Below, piece by piece: positions 1-11,599 of a stretch of DNA of 64,000 nucleotides (position 1 is the first letter of the stretch; every line of letters starts with the position of its first letter). The translations under genes and the position numbers were made by a program. The stretch comes from Amoebophrya sp. A120. Lineage: Eukaryota > Sar > Dinophyceae > Syndiniales > Amoebophryaceae. The notes beneath the pieces were generated by a model. That model did not search any database, was not told the DNA's origin, and saw only the letters and a list, made by a program, of their open reading frames with translations. The stretch is from the NCBI GenBank assembly GCA_905178155.1, contig CAJINV010000001.1, positions 14,632,142 through 14,696,141 on the forward strand, given 5' to 3'.

Positions 1-700
1 GCGATGCCTCTCCGGCTGGATTTCGTTCTGGGAACGCGCTGGCGATGCCTTTCCGCCTGGGTCTCTAGCCGGAAACACGCTGCCGCTGCCTTTCCGGCTG
101 TATTTCCTTCCAGCTAGAAAGGCACTGAGACGGCATTGCTAGCTGGATTCCCTGCTGGACACACACCGGGGCGGCGTCGCTGGCTGGATTTCTAGCTAGA
201 AACGCACTGAGACGGCGTCCCTAGGTGGGTTTCCAGCTAGAAATGCACTGAGACGGCGTCGCTAGCTAGATTCCCAAGCAGAAACGCACTGCGAAGGCGC
301 CTCTAGCCGAGTTTCCAGCTCGGCATGCGGTGAAAAGGCAACCATTAGGCCGCGGATGCATTTTCGCTGCGTCTCCGGCTGGATTTACTTTCAGCTAGAA
401 GACACGAACTGAGCAGGCATCTCCAGCCGAGCTCCCAGCTGGAAAAGCGTCGCGCGTGCATTTCCAATGCGTTCCCGGCTAGATTTCCTTCCAGCTGGAA
501 ATGCACGGAGGGGGCCTCTCTGGCTGGATTTCCAGCTAGGGACGCAAATGCTCTGTCTGAGAGGGCGTCTCTAGATCGATCTCCACCAGCTCGGTAGAAA
601 TGCCCTGGCGAGGCATTTCCGGCTGGGATGCGCTGCGGATGCGTTTTCAATGTGCTTCCGGCTGGGCTTCCTTGCAGCTGGAAACGCACTGCGGCACGCC
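1..700. repeat. Degenerate ~41-bp tandem repeat with an internal palindrome
   Basis: The core 'gcactgagacggcgtc' recurs near 123, 164, 204, 245 and 286, giving a period of about 41 bp, and degenerates toward 700. Many units contain an inverted repeat of the form AGCTGGA-tt-TCCAGCT, so each unit could form a short hairpin. Open frames across it on both strands are a by-product of the repeat. No gene is seen. Confidence 0.85.
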
Positions 701-869
701 AGCAGAAGCAGTGTCTTTCTCAGTTGATACCGAAAACGCCCGCGCGCCGTCGCGGCAGGTGAACTCTGTGAAAAATGTTCCTTCTAGCGCAAGTTTGCGA
801 TGTCACACCCAGCGGGCGAAGCTATTCGAATCTCGTATCAAACTAAACGAAGAGGGCTCGCTAATAACA

Positions 870-2030
870 CCCCCCAGCGGGCGCGCGCGAATCTCTGTCC
901 TGGCCGTGGTCGGCCAGAGGGAAGACCAAACTCGAAACCTGGAAGCCGACCAATCCAACACTACGGCCCACCCGCCCCAGCCCGCTTAGTATGTATAAAT
1001 ATCTGTCCTGGAGTTTCATGTCTTTGGCCGCAATCTAAAATGCTAGATCGCGATGTCGCCCTCCGGCGCGCGAGTATCTCTGTCCTGGCCGTGGTCGGCC
1101 AGAGGAAAGACAAACCCCGAAACCTGAAGAATGAAAGTCGGCCTATCCAGTACGGACCACCCCCAGCCCGCTACAGAATCTCTGTAGTCCTAGATTTTTT
1201 TTACAGTTCCTTGGCCGCAATCCAGGAAGCTAGATCATGAAAAGGCTTCGGTAGCGTGGCCCCCCCCCCGCCGAAAGTATCTCTGTCTTGGCCATGCTCC
1301 TGCTCGACCCGGGGAGGAAACGACGAAAAAACCCAACCAAGAAAGGCCCGGGTGGCTGGGTACTCAAGGAGACTGACCCGCCAGCGCATTGGTATCTCTG
1401 TCTTGGCCACGTTCGGACAGGGAAGCAGAAGACGGAAAGACCCGAAGCATAACCAGATGGATAAGGAAGCTTCCCAGCGCATTGCCCGGCATCTCTCTCC
1501 TGGCCGCCTTCGACTAGGGGAGAAAAAGGTGCAAAAGCCCGAAGGCCGTTCGACCGGAAAAGCAAAAGGACACCCCGCAGAGCGCATTGGTATCTCTGTC
1601 CTGGGCATCTTCGGAACGGCTGGGGGAGAAAAAGGCGCAAAAACCCAAATGCCGCTCGACTACGGAATAAGGAGCAAGGACACTCATCCCCCAGCTCAGT
1701 GGTGCCTCCGTTCTGGCCACGTTCGACCAGGGGAGAAAAGTCGAAAAGGCCAGATCATGAAAACTTTTTTTCGCTAGTCGGGCCCCCCAGCGCGCGAGTA
1801 CCTCTGTCCTGGCCGTGGTCGACCAGAAGGGCAAAAAACGCCAGAGCCCGAAGCCGACCTCCAGCCCGGTACTGAGACCTCCCGCCCCGCTTGCTATCCC
1901 TCTCCTGGAGTTGCAAGAGTCCCTCACTCGCATTATAGCAAATTCGGTCAAGCGATCTCGCTAAGTAATGAGGCCCCCTAGCGCGCGAGCATCTCTGTCC
2001 TCGCCATAGTCGGCCGGTGGGGGGCAAAGA
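870..2030. repeat. Second tandem repeat family, ~95-100 bp or double, with a CTGGCCG/CGGCCAG hairpin
   Basis: The motif 'atctctgtcctggccgtggt' followed by 'cggccagag' recurs, with variants, near 890, 1075, 1270, 1390, 1490, 1590, 1705, 1800 and 1990. Spacing is about 100 bp or about 190 bp. In the best units CTGGCCG and CGGCCAG flank a 4-nt TGGT loop. The stretch between units is GC-rich spacer with 'gaaagac..cgaaacc..gaa' similarity. No coding evidence. Confidence 0.8.
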
Positions 2031-2059
2031 ATCTCCCATCCTGAACACCGACCAAGCCA

Positions 2060-3378
2060 AGAATACGGAGAATCCCGAGCCTGCTTCATAGCTCTGCCTT
2101 TGAGCCGCTTCCTTCGGGGGCTGCGCGTTTTTGATACGCTAGCCCTGTATTTGCTCTTCTATTCGTGCCTGATTTACTCCTCGATGGCTTGCGACGTACT
2201 TATGTCGTTGGGCGCGCCGCTTCCGATCGTTTATTTCGAGTTCGGAACTCTGACGAACTTCGTGTTTCCAGATGGGCTGTCTGCTCAACAAAAGGTGGCC
2301 AACTTTCCACGCCATACATAAATAAAGCAAATTAATAGCGGTTTGCAAAAAAGTGCCCGAATTTCGTCAGCACCACCGTCGAGCCGAAGAGATTCCCGAC
2401 CAGGATCACGGGCGGATGCCGCAGCCGCTTTTTTTGTACTTGTAAAGGAAGCACTGCGCAGCTACTCCAACATGCTTTCTGACATACATACTATATTTAT
2501 CAACATCAAAAAAAAATCAAAAGCGCCAATCACACATCGGATACACTTCTTCTTCATCCTTGTTCTTGCTTCTTCTCAAGACGCAACATATAATTTGCGA
2601 CCCAACCTTCAACTTCATGTCGAGCGAGCTTCTTTGTCTTTGATATCAACGACGGGGATCCGCTTTTGTTGCGTGCGTGAACTACACAATTGACTTACTA
2701 ACTGACCACTTCCTTGCAAGTTGCTAGCACCAGTACGACCATTCATTTCGACAGGTAGATCTAGAACATGGAAATAATCCATAAAAAACAAGCAACCAGA
2801 CACAACAGGAACGCAAATCACCATCAATAGAAGAACGCAAACTGCTGAGCCGCCTGCTCCACGGACGGCGGCTCGATCTGTAGGTGCGCAGACGATGTGC
2901 GCGCTACGCTATCAGGCAAATCATCGGCGCGCAAAACTCGATGCCTGAACTTCACGGTCATGGAGTATAGGTATACACCACGTTAAAACTTGTGCGGTTT
3001 CTACGAACGGTTTCTAGACGGCAGGAAGACAATATAGAGCAAGCGTATTCGGTATTGTAGGCGCTTCTACGATGGAAAGACAAAGACAACTCTAATCGAC
3101 AATATTAAATAGAAAGATTGAAAGATTTACGACAAGGATGATGTAAGATTTTTTAGAACCAAACGATGATGTAACAATAACGGGTCGTGCTCGTGAAGTT
3201 GAAGCTTTCGCTTCACATGCTTCAAGCTGCGAGGGTTGCGCTCCAGAACTTTAGGAGTGCAACAATCAGAAAGTTTTCGGCTACAGTGCGTTCCTGTAAT
3301 AAGAGGGGAACGGGAACTCGGTAGTATCTACTACAGCTATGACAACCTCAACCACAAAAAAAACATAAAATCACGTGT
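2060..3378. other. Non-coding stretch, no gene recognised
   Basis: Mostly AT-rich unique-looking sequence lying 3' of the first minus-strand gene and next to the left repeat block. Open frames are short and show no family resemblance. I see no tRNA, snRNA or mobile-element end. Confidence 0.5.
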
Positions 3379-5072
3379 CTAGTTGTCCAGGCCTTGGAAG
3401 CCAATGGCGTATCTGATGTACTGCCGAATTTCGGCGCACTTAGTGTTCTTATTCATCTGGAAGTTGCGTCCCACGGAAACTTCCTTCGCAATGCGCTCCA
3501 ATGACGGCTTCGAGTTGATCTGAGTTATTTGTTTTGTTGTTGAATTGCAACAAGTCTAGGGGTAGGGGTACTCAATAAATATATAAAAGACAGAAAATCA
3601 TACGTGGCTCACCATGCTACTCAACGCACACACATACTACGCGCTCTGGCTGGCACGATGTTGAGACCGACCGAGGGCTTGTTCCTGGTGGTCCATTAGA
3701 ATGAAACAACCCCCCGACGCGGCATCAACTAGTCGCCACCAGCAGAGCTCGACGAAACGCCACCCGCTCTAGTGGTGAACGGCGAATCAAAATAATGCGC
3801 CGGGCTCAGGCACTAATTGGCGCGATGGGGAGAGTGGCAAGGGCGGCCTGAGGGTTCCGCACAATAAAAAGAGCCCACCGGGGTGTCTCTAAGTCCCCGC
3901 CACAGGCCGAAGCGCCGGCGACCCGAAGAACTACCTGCCATGCGGGTGGCTGGCAGACATGCCGAAGGGCCCTCGGCCAGCTCCGCACGAGAACGGATCA
4001 AAACTACACGCCAAATGTAGCCGCGTCCACGCCGATAGCTAGTGGGGTCGCCGCAGTTCTTTTGTCTTGCTGAGAGCAATCAAGGTCGCCACCCCCATCC
4101 AAACCGCGCGGGCTCCCTCGCAAGTTTTGCAGGCTCCCCTGCGAAATTTTGCAGCCGTCCGGCTGGTTTGACAACAAACGGCTTGCTGCACAAACATCGC
4201 CGGCAGATTGCAAACTGCCGGCCTCTTTTCGCGGCAGGTGTCAAAAAATAAAAAGTCGCCAAGTGAGAGCCTTCGTGATTGTCTGTGTCTGTGACCACCC
4301 CACTACAACACATTAATAGAAGTCGCAGACTACATCTACATCCCTTTCAATAAGAGACTCTACTCATCTGTCACGAAATATCAAGAAGGACGAGTGCGGC
4401 ACTGCTACAACGCACGCTGTAGACCTACCTGCTCTATCTCTGCACTGATTTTCATCTTGCTGAAATTTATTCCGAACACTGCGATCAGGTGGTCCCGGGC
4501 TCTCGGCTTGAACGTTTCCTTCCACTCCTCGGTCCCGCCACCCATCTGGAACCGCCTGCGCGCTTGGTTCGCAGTCTATTGAATTTTAATCTTATTTTTG
4601 CTTGAGCTTGAGGCGAAAGTCGCAATGAGATGTTTAATTTTGTTGAAGCTGTTGCTGAAAGAAACGTCGGCTCTGGTGAGGACAACCAACCAATCTGACC
4701 TACGCAAAGAAAAAGGGCGCGCCCTTCTCTATTTCGATTTCCGATACTTACAAAATCAAAACCATAGTTGGCACGTTGATTCAATCGCAGATAGTGATAG
4801 TACACGGAAGTACATCAAGATCAAATTACTTGCTGCTCTCTTCAAAAAGTAAGCACTTTTACGTTTTGCGTGGTCTCGAGATTTGCGATCCTCCCCTTCA
4901 GTCCCTTGACCGCTTTTTTCACGGACCGGATCTCTTCTGTGTTTTGTTTTGTCGTTTCTATCAGCCGTTCTGCCAGAGCCTCCAATTGCCCGATGCGATT
5001 CTCGAGACTGGTGATCGTTTGTGCTTGAGTTGTGTATGGAGGAGCAAAGGTGACCTTTAGTTTACCTATGAG
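3379..5072 (-). CDS. Paralogue 1 of an unrecognised coiled-coil/'RIAKEV' family (multi-exon, 5' end unresolved)
   Basis: I do not recognise this family. Exons readable on the minus strand: 5072-4863 (210 nt, heptad-like and charged, with 'SLENRIGQLEALAERL'), donor GTAAAA; 4575-4429 (147 nt, with 'GGGTEEWKETF'), preceded by acceptor CAATAG and followed by donor GTAGGT; and a last exon 3519-3379, preceded by CTCAG and ending in TAG, with 'LERIAKEVSVGRN' and 'IGFQGLDN'. All three junctions are phase 0. The 210-nt and 147-nt exons have exactly the same lengths as their counterparts at 10.4 and 9.8 kb, and the last exons align residue by residue, which argues that they are real. The last exon may extend upstream in frame to about 3560. 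A middle exon between 4428 and 3520 may be missing. An exon at 6649-6467 may be its 5' part. A coiled-coil scaffold or adaptor role is only a guess. Confidence 0.6.
3520..4428. other. Intronic or inserted sequence inside paralogue 1
   Basis: This gap is far longer than the matching gap in paralogue 2 (9676-9367). It contains a GC-rich segment at about 3790-4240, a near-tandem pair around 'gcaagttttgcag' and 'gcgaaattttgcag' (4117-4153), and a hairpin at 4199-4222. It looks like inserted material rather than gene sequence. I cannot identify an element. Confidence 0.4.
4199..4222. repeat. Perfect 8-bp hairpin GCCGGCAG/CTGCCGGC
   Basis: Two 8-bp perfect inverted arms (4199-4206 and 4215-4222) flank the 8-nt loop attgcaaa, inside the GC-rich segment of the paralogue 1 intron. 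Function unknown. Confidence 0.7.
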
Positions 5073-5934
5073 CTGCAGCATCAATGCAAGCGCATGCTTG
5101 CCTCTTTTTTGCCTTCTTATGCTGAGAGGCTTTCAATCAAGGAGCGCGTCTATAGCAGAGGTTCCCTCGTCTTCACCCTACTCATACTCGAAAACCTCCA
5201 TAGTCGTGTTGCCTACGTGCTTAGCATTTTAATTATCTTAAATGCTAGCGCCGGATCTTACTTTTCACCGTTCTCGTGGTCAGGATCCTGGTTCCGTCCC
5301 ACTAGTCACCCACCCGGCCGGGCGGGTGAGAAGTGGGACGGCCACAAGAACTCGTCAGAATTTGTTACCCCGCTCTATAGCAGTGAGGCAGGTCGGTCGT
5401 GTAAAAAACGTGAGTAAATAAAATTAATTGCGTGCTCGCTTTTTCAGGCGAGCGAGTAACTGTTTACCATGCTGTCTATGTTCCTGAACGTAATGAAGTA
5501 GTTGGCGTCCAGTGTCGCAAGCGGTCGCCGCCGTGAACTGACGCAACGCCGCCCGTTTCCGCTATGAACCAACAGTAGACCTAGACGCGGTGAGTTACCA
5601 GAGGAACAGGAGCAAGCCGAGACTCACTATCGTCCCTGGTTTCAGAACGTAACTATACTACCGCCAACGAGCCTACGTAAATTGGTTTTGCTGTAATCTT
5701 AGGCGCAGAGACGGAAGAACGGGAAGACGAACTACGCAACAACAGGAGGGGTTGGGGGAGGGCCCTAAGATATCTAAACCCTAAAACTTCTCTGCTGCGT
5801 CGGCTTCTGGACCGGGATGGATGCCGCGAGTGACGGAGACGTGGAGGGAAAGAGGTGGCGGTGGAGGGAAGCCCGCAGCGGAGATGGAGAGGGGCGAAAC
5901 GCATACTCATGCATACTCATCCCACTATCATAGG

Positions 5935-6001
5935 GTCTGTTTAGTTTTAGTTCAGTTTCTCATAATGTCATTATGAGAAACTGAACTAAAACTAAACAGA
6001 C
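5935..6001. repeat. 67-bp perfect palindrome (two 33-bp arms, 1-nt centre)
   Basis: The left arm starts gtctgtttagttttagttc and runs to 5967. The centre is a single t at 5968. The right arm (5969-6001) is the exact reverse complement. It is AT-rich, in contrast to the GC-rich flanks. Two direct copies of gcatactcat (5901-5920) lie just to the left. Confidence 0.95.
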
Positions 6002-6466
6002 AGGCGGAGGGGGTGGAAACCAACCCGCTAGAAAAAATTGCTTGGTGCCAGTAGGGCCCGCGAAAAGAAAGACAGCAGGAACCAAATGAAGGACGAAGGT
6101 AAACGTAAAAAAAGCGCTAGCTCGGACCCTTCCAGGAGTGTACTTTTTTCAGGCTCAGTGCTTCCAGCGGTGCTGGGAACGTTCCGACCCTACACCTCAA
6201 GGCGCAAGCAGCAAGAGAGCTACGTACGTATGCGCACGCCCAAGCAAGCCGGTACGTATGCGCACGGCGAAGCAAGCCGGTCTGATGTGGACGCCTTCTC
6301 ATTTTCAACTATCAAAATCAAACATCCATAAAGTAGATAAATGCAAATGTAAATTGAAGTCCGACTTTCCTGGGCATATGTTTTTGTTTACACTTCGCAT
6401 TATTATTGTTGCGGGATCATGCTCACGCAGTTGATGCAGCTCATGTTTGTTTTTGCTTCAAGGTAC

Positions 6467-6649
6467 ATTGGTGGATAGAGCACCGTTTCTTTCCGCGAGT
6501 TCGAGCAGACCACCCAATTTTTCGATTTCCGCCTTGGCTTCTTGGAGTTTTTTTTGTGCGTCGTTTAATGCATAGGCATTAGCCAAACCGACCGCGAGCC
6601 CTGCCATTATATTTCTACTCCGCTTAATGTCAAAAATATGTGCCAAGTG
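6467..6649 (-). CDS. Candidate coiled-coil exon, possibly the 5' exon of paralogue 1
   Basis: The open segment contains 'AQKKLQEAKAEIEKLGGLLE' with heptad-like spacing and ends in TCCACCAAT followed by donor GTACCT (6466). This resembles the GTAC-type donors of nearby genes. A possible acceptor (ACCACAAG) precedes 6649, which would give 61 codons in phase 0, compatible with joining the 210-nt exon at 5072. The intervening 1.4 kb holds the 67-bp palindrome and GC-rich sequence. It could instead be the exon of a decayed third copy. No function can be assigned. Confidence 0.35.
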
Positions 6650-9207
6650 CTTGTGGTTCTAAAGAGTAGACTTCCAGAGCTAAAACACTTTACGCTGACT
6701 TGTCTTCAGCGCCGACAAGCTGCGCTCTACAGCTTGAGCTTCATACTCTTGCTTATTTATTAGCTGCTACTTGCTTGCACTTTTTCTTTCCTTAGTAAGC
6801 ATTTTTTCGAAGGAAAAAACTTCTACACAACATCTAAGCATATCACAGTCACGCTCTTGAACTTGAGGCGAGGATCATCCCATGTGCTTGCAAAGTCCCA
6901 GAACAAGAGGAAGAGCAGCAAAGTCGGATCGGTATCAAAAAAAAGAATGAAAAACATGAAGGCGTCAAAAAATTATAAGCTAGCGAGAGGGAGCGTATGC
7001 AATTACATACAAAAACTCAGACACGACGAGCACGAGCATGACGATCATGACGATGACGAGTGCGAACGACCTCGAATTGCTAATGCGCTTGATCTTCAAG
7101 AGTGACTGAATCACCAGGGTGGCTGAGTCACCATGGCTGCCTCACCCACGAGGCTGGGTGTTCAATATCATATAATGCTTGGCACGGTAATTTGGGGCAG
7201 CGCCCGAGCTAGTAAAGTTATATCTGATGGGCAAGGACCGACGACTCATCCCACTGGAGTACACAGAAACAATCACGACCCATATTCCTTCGTCCTCTTC
7301 CCGCTAACGAACTGCCTCTCCACCTAGTAGGAGAGTCCTCTAATTATCTGTATATCATCCAACGGCGAAGTCAGTTTGCGTTGGGGGTGGCTGCGACAGA
7401 TTATATTACGACACGACAACGCGACAAAGTTGTTGTTTGTAATTAGTCCACGATAGCCATTTCTATTCGCATTCCTCATCAAGAAAGATAAACTGATCAA
7501 TAAGACGACGGTGTCTAGTTTATATTTATTTGTCCGAGAAGCACAAATAGAATCCTTTCTTCAATGTTTACAATGAGTGGCGTGTGCGTCATTTGCATGC
7601 ATATCAAAGGACTACACGTAGCTACTTACGTTCGTAGCAAAAGAATTGAGTCGGGTGGTCGCTTCTTCAGGCGAGCGAGTAGCAGAATTATCCAAGCTGC
7701 AATAGGTCGTGCCGGTCAGTGACTGATCTGCAAGCCAAATGCGGACTCCTTTGCTTAATGTGCCACGTTGGGAAGTCGAAGTGCCAAAATATACTGTCAG
7801 AGAGCAAACAACCCAGGTTCTGGCATCGTTTGGCAAGACGACACAGCATCACAATAAACGCAAAGTCTTTATGTTTATTTGGGATTTGTATGCAAGGCAG
7901 ATGAATTCACTGCGTCTTTAGAGATATATAGGAAAAAGTACAGGCGCAAGTCAGAAAATAAGAAGACGACATCATGAGCATCGTCGTGGTCTATCCTGCA
8001 CTGGGAGGGCGTGCAAGAGGTTTAGGGTCTTGCTCGAGGTTAAAATCCAAAGAAGAGCACGCTTAAGGAGGAGAGAGAGCGCGCTCGCTACTAGCGTCGT
8101 CTTTCATTCGCAAGAGAAGAGCCATAGATCTTCATGTCATTTGTGAGTCTATCGACGACCTCAGAGACTGAAAAAAGTCATTCCCCAGCATCAGCTGGGC
8201 ATGCGCTCGCGGAATCGTCATCCTGTCGACAACAAATAACGAAAACAGCACTGCACACGACATCTGACTCTCTCTCTCTCTTGTAGACCTAGACGAAACG
8301 CAGGAGCGAATATAATCTCTCATCTGTGCAAATACGTCTGTGCACTCGCGGCACCAATGGAGGTGCCAGCAGCATTGCAATGCATCAATAAAAACGAAGG
8401 CCATGTCTCCTAGCCTACGTTCCCGCCCCCCTCCCCTTGGCAATCGATATTAGCTCTGGCTCTGCAGCTCCCCGTCGCGCTTTTTCTTTTGTTGAGTTTA
8501 GTTGAGAGCTCTCTACTTCTAGTGTGATAATTCATTCCTCGATCAAACAACTGCAAGTGCTTGCAGAAAACGAAAAGTGCCTCCTCTTGCTCGTCTTGTT
8601 TTAGTGAAATAACACAATCTTCTCAGGTTTGAATTTGGTACAGTTAATCATAGACATTGTATAGAGAAACGGAAGCAAATAAGAATAACTTTCTTAATTA
8701 TGCTGAAACAAAACCATTGCTATTTTCGATATCTCTAGTCTTCTTCTTCTTGCTTATTTATCTCTACCACAGTTGTAAGTGCGTACTTTTTTCAAAATTG
8801 ATGCTGTAGCGACAGTAAGTAGGCAAGGTCCACTTGTTCGATTACAAAAGCTGTCGTTTCTTGGAGCATATTCATCTCCGCTCCTGGGGTAGAATTTCGC
8901 TTCCAACATTCGTTCATGTGATGTCGGTGAGCCGGTTGACAGCACTCCAGTAGCAACAGGACGCAGCTGAAATTGTGACAGGCTGCGAAGATGAAAATCC
9001 GTGCCGCAAACGTCGTGTACATTCATTGACAATTTTAGAGATATTAATGATAAAAAAATATATTATCAGTCGGCGAGAAACAAGATATGTACATTTGAAA
9101 CCAGCACATCCACAGAGAAAATGACAAGCAGGTGGGTCCGCAGCTACTTTTTCTGCCACCTCTAGTGAAGTGATAGGCAAATAAAGCGTAGAAAAAAATT
9201 GAAACTT
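6650..9207. other. Long non-coding stretch, no gene supported
   Basis: Mixed-composition sequence with only short, unrelated open frames. A segment at 7658-7690 (tcgcttcttcaggcgagcga) repeats one at 5434-5459 almost exactly. Its core GCTCGC..GCGAGC can fold. I see nothing else interpretable. Confidence 0.4.
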
Positions 9208-10417
9208 CTACGGGGCTTGGTTCACGTGATCCATCCCCCTGAAGCCAATCTGCTTGCGGATGTGGTCTCGTATCATCTTACAATTAGTTTTTTCGTACTC
9301 CGCGGCGATGTTCCTGCCTGGGGTGACTTCTTTCGCGATTCGCCACAACCGGGGTTTGTCCTTGATCTGTAATACAATCGTACGAATGTTGTTTGCCACT
9401 GTTCTTGGTATTCGCTCCAGCTCCTTTTGGGGAACCACTATATTATCTTCTTCTTCGTCTGTAGTTGGTAGAACTGAATCTCAACCGAGTCTGCTTCTCC
9501 TACTCCAAACTTTCGACTTGAAATCGCGAAAATCAAATCATAAACATGATGATGATGATGTACCCAGCTGCGGGGTCTATACTGTAATTAAAAATTATCA
9601 GTGTTCCTGCGGTGCGCTGTCGCTATCTGATTGCACTTGATCAATGAGCACATAATGAAGCAAAAAATTGAAGTACGTTCTCGAGTTCAGTTGAAATTTT
9701 GTTCTTCGTGAAAGCCATGGAAAATTGCTCCTCCATGTATGACCTGGCACGGTCGCCGAATGTCGCTCTCCACGCCTCTGTGGTACCACCAAGATTTAAC
9801 CGTTTTTCTGCCATATCACGTTGCTGTGAAGTTGTTGTATCATTGATTAAAAGTACTTAGTTCGTCGCATCAACAACTCACCCCACGAACGTTTCGTCAA
9901 TGCTATGAATCTTATACACGACTGCGCATTTTCATCATTTGCACACGCACGCGGTCGCTAAGTAACGATAAGGCAAACGCTCCTCGACCTCGATGATGCA
10001 AGAGGAAGACGAGCAACAACATAATACAACGCTGGGCGTTTCCGGAAGTGGTATTTTTCATGAGAGAAGGAGCCCATGGCTGTGACCGTGCGTCAAAGGT
10101 GCTACATCTTTGCTGGACATAGTACGTTCCAAGATCATGGAACGAGCGGTGAGATATTAGAGAATCAGAAAAAATCCGTGTGAAGCAAAAACATAAGACA
10201 AGAATACGTGTCGGAGTGCGGAGAGAGTCTGAACTCTGGATTTCAACACGTTGAAGTCTCTTCGCAGTAAGCGGAGCTCTTGCCCGTGGTCAGCACGGAG
10301 GTCATCAAAACGCCCCTCGTGGCGTTCTTGCCTGTTTTCCAGCGCCGATAGGCGCCCCTCTAGTGCCACGATGACGGCGTCTTGGAGAACATATGCACCC
10401 AAAAACACACGACAACA
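9208..10417 (-). CDS. Paralogue 2 of the coiled-coil/'RIAKEV' family (multi-exon)
   Basis: Exons on the minus strand: 10417-10208 (210 nt, acceptor GTGTCAG, donor GTATTC, heptad-like 'LEGRLSALENRQERH'); 9823-9677 (147 nt, acceptor TTCACAG, donor GTACTT, with 'GGTTEAWRATF' and 'KNKISTELEN'); and a last exon whose conserved part is 9366-9208, ending in TAG, with 'LWRIAKEVTPGRN' and 'IGFRGMDH'. Exon lengths 210 and 147 and the phase-0 junctions match paralogue 1 at 3.4-5.1 kb. An in-frame extension of the last exon to about 9437 is open ('KELERIPRTV'), so the CAG at 9367 may be either coding or an acceptor. A 17-nt intron there is unlikely. The internal ATG at 9814 is probably not the start, because the homologous exon of paralogue 1 has no ATG there. 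Function unknown. Confidence 0.6.
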
Positions 10418-11329
10418 CTGACACTGTACTAGCTGTACGGATACACTATTCTTGCTGACGCTTGCGTATCGGTATCCTACGAAAAAACAAAGTGTTTACA
10501 GTTACACATTTACAGCCAATTCAGCGCCACAAATTTGTCTGCATGAGAGAGAAACCTTGCAACGCAGAAATCCTACGGGAATCAGAATCACGTACGAAGA
10601 AGGCTGCTAGAAAATAATGCATATCCGGCATGGGCATGACAGAGCTTGTTTGTCCTGCTTGTTAGCCTGAAAAGCAATGTCCTCTGTGTAACTGTAACAC
10701 TTCTTTCTTGCGATACTTCGTGCTGCGTTCTTATTCGAGGTGAAAAAAGTATGAACGTGGGGGCTTATGCTCATCTGGATCTTCTGTTGTGTAAATTTAG
10801 TCACGTGAATTATGCGCCGTCAATTGTTGCTCTTGCTGCGTTCGACTAGATATCATGACGCCGTCACAGCCTGACAGGACGAAGCTTGAGCTTTTTTGAT
10901 TTTATACAAAACAAAGGTACTATACATAGAGGGTTCGACGTTCAAGCAACGTCTGTCGCCCCCGCCGATCGCTTTCTCTTTAGTTCTCAACAAAGTCGTG
11001 ATCGCCATAATCAGACACTGAAGATTGTATTGTCACATCTGATATTAAAACTACAAAGAAACGTCGGTATGAATATTTTTTTTTTTTGACTTCGACCTCC
11101 ATGGGTGATATTCTTTATTTTTTCATCGTCCAGGTCCAGGCCCGGCGTCGCTGTAGTATCATACTACGAACCGCTTGCCGACACCAGCCATGCTCTTCAT
11201 CATCTCGATTATCTGTTTCTACGTGTCGTTTGCTTGTCGAACGCAGCGGCTTTTCGATTTTTCTATATAGAGGATTGAGTATCAACTCGTGTTGCTTTTG
11301 AGTTTGAGTGTTGCATTTGCATAATTGTT

Positions 11330-11500
11330 TTTTTTCACGTAGAGATGCCACCTCCGCACGGAGTTCCACCAGCTCCGTGGTCGTCTCGCCTTGCACCCTT
11401 TCCACGTCTTCCATGCGATCCCGCATTTCGCCCACTTCCTCGTCGATGTCGTCGCGTAGACGCGCAACATCGTTGCGTATATGCAAGTGCCGAATTCCCG
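11330..11500 (-). CDS. Candidate charged coiled-coil exon upstream of paralogue 2
   Basis: The minus frame reads 'ARLRDDIDEEVGEMRDRMED' and continues with Glu/Leu/Val-rich heptad-like sequence ('LVELRAEVASLR') before falling into AT-rich sequence after a possible donor GTGAAA near 11341. It may be a 5' exon of paralogue 2, about 0.9 kb upstream of that gene's 210-nt exon, just as a coiled-coil exon lies upstream of paralogue 1. However, the donor phase (1) does not fit the phase-0 pattern. Boundaries are uncertain. Confidence 0.35.
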
Positions 11501-11599
11501 CCCCTCCCCTTCAAAGTCAGCACATCGGGCGCTTTATTTGGATCAATCCCATCGGATTTTTCTTTTTGATCTTGGTCACACATCCGCACATAGTGACAT

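Noticed and set aside
600..2060. Several 100-170-residue open frames on both strands
   Set aside because: They lie wholly in tandem repeats and change frame with unit-length variation.
9812..9814. ATG as the start of paralogue 2
   Set aside because: An acceptor lies 9 nt upstream and the homologous exon in paralogue 1 has no ATG, so it is most likely internal.
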